Below are positions 63,649 through 64,000 of a stretch of 64,000 bases of DNA, piece by piece. This DNA is from Sediminibacterium roseum (lineage in GTDB: Bacteria > Bacteroidota > Bacteroidia > Chitinophagales > Chitinophagaceae). The translations under genes were made by a program, and so were the position numbers. Where the stretch lies: positions 188,325 to 252,324 of the forward strand of contig NZ_JAACJS010000015.1 of the NCBI RefSeq assembly GCF_009939005.1, written 5' to 3'. Under the pieces are notes generated by a model that saw nothing but the letters and a program-made list of their open reading frames with translations, made no database searches and was not told the origin of the DNA. Positions within the stretch are counted from its first letter, which is position 1; each line of letters starts with the position of its first letter.

Positions 63649-64000
63649 ATGATACCAACAAAAGCATACGCAGCACAGGATGCAGTAACCCCGCTCGGCC
63701 CTTTTAATTTCGAAAGACGCGACCCGGGGCCGCACGATGTCCAAATCGAAATTCTTTACTGCGGTGTCTGCCATTCCGATATTCACCAGGTGCGCGACGA
63801 ATGGGGCGGCTCCATTTACCCGATGGTTCCGGGCCACGAGATCGTTGGCCGCGTTACGAACGTTGGCGCACATGTGAAAAAATTCAAGGCAGGCGATCTG
63901 GCCGGCGTGGGCTGCTTTATCGATTCCTGCCGCGTTTGTTCAAACTGCGAGGCAGGGCTTGAACAGTATTGCGACAAAGGCATGACCGGCACCTACAACA
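63649..64000 (+). CDS. Zinc-dependent NAD(P) alcohol dehydrogenase, 3' truncated by the window edge
   Basis: The first 117 residues are present. Catalytic zinc residues C41 (GVCHSDIH) and H63/E64 (PGHEIVGR); structural zinc cysteines C94, C97, C100 and C108. The segments resemble the YahK/cinnamyl-alcohol-dehydrogenase group. Its leader carries AAAACCACACAACTATG, shared with the MBL-fold gene at 54620. Confidence 0.9.
   Translation, partial: MIPTKAYAAQDAVTPLGPFNFERRDPGPHDVQIEILYCGVCHSDIHQVRDEWGGSIYPMVPGHEIVGRVTNVGAHVKKFKAGDLAGVGCFIDSCRVCSNCEAGLEQYCDKGMTGTYN

Overview
This window is a piece of a Bacteroidota chromosome, most likely family Chitinophagaceae. The lineage call rests on type IX secretion (T9SS) sorting domains and a PorP/SprF protein, Bacteroidota-restricted families (Porin_10, DUF4382, HYC_CC_PP, Bacteroidota-type DUF3857 proteins), TAnnTTTG promoter boxes, and a near absence of Shine-Dalgarno sites. 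No rRNA, CRISPR array, insertion sequence or phage module is visible. One tRNA gene, tRNA-Leu(CAG), is present.

Layout. 1-13318: a surface/secretion block with the 3' part of a giant repetitive T9SS adhesin (it continues left of the window), a second exported protein with a gliding-type C-terminal sorting domain, and a PorP/SprF outer-membrane partner. 13319-15400: a small AT-rich accessory stretch downstream of the tRNA-Leu 3' end, holding short unknown genes, one apparently frameshifted gene, and two tandem 242-bp units built from nested inverted repeats. 15401-22544: tRNA-Leu, a LuxE-like acyl-protein synthetase, a lipoprotein, a UbiA-like membrane protein, an M42 peptidase, an amidotransferase/ATP-grasp-like pair, and a YitT-family protein. 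22569-24979: a metal-related cluster on the minus strand (outer-membrane protein, two exported HMA proteins, HYC_CC_PP protein). 25084-35824: putative porin, purine nucleoside phosphorylase, cold-shock protein, M61 peptidase, MFS efflux protein, DUF4382 lipoprotein, M20 peptidase, NIPSNAP protein and a YdeI/DUF1905 protein.

35866-38768: clpB, bracketed by two directly oriented copies of a 90-bp inverted-repeat element; a single arm of the same element lies near 20109. 38845-46916: a beta-lactamase-fold protein that has lost its catalytic residues, an intact DUF3857/transglutaminase gene next to a decaying paralogue, queG, and an ECF sigma factor overlapping a gene for a possible trans-envelope anti-sigma/beta-barrel protein. 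47185-64000: mostly housekeeping and enzyme genes: bioA, an SRPBCC protein, an ABC-2 permease, sppA, folK, a deoxynucleoside kinase, an MFS transporter, an MBL-fold hydrolase, a YkgJ protein, a sterol-desaturase-like protein, gcvP, a small HTH regulator with palindromic candidate operators, a dienelactone hydrolase, an active-looking class A beta-lactamase-like protein, and a truncated zinc alcohol dehydrogenase at the right edge.

The most unusual material is non-coding: the tandem hairpin units at 14791-15287, whose hairpin-loop triplets differ between units but stay complementary between arms, and the clpB-flanking 90-bp elements. All family assignments come from reading the sequence and remembered family features; no search was run.
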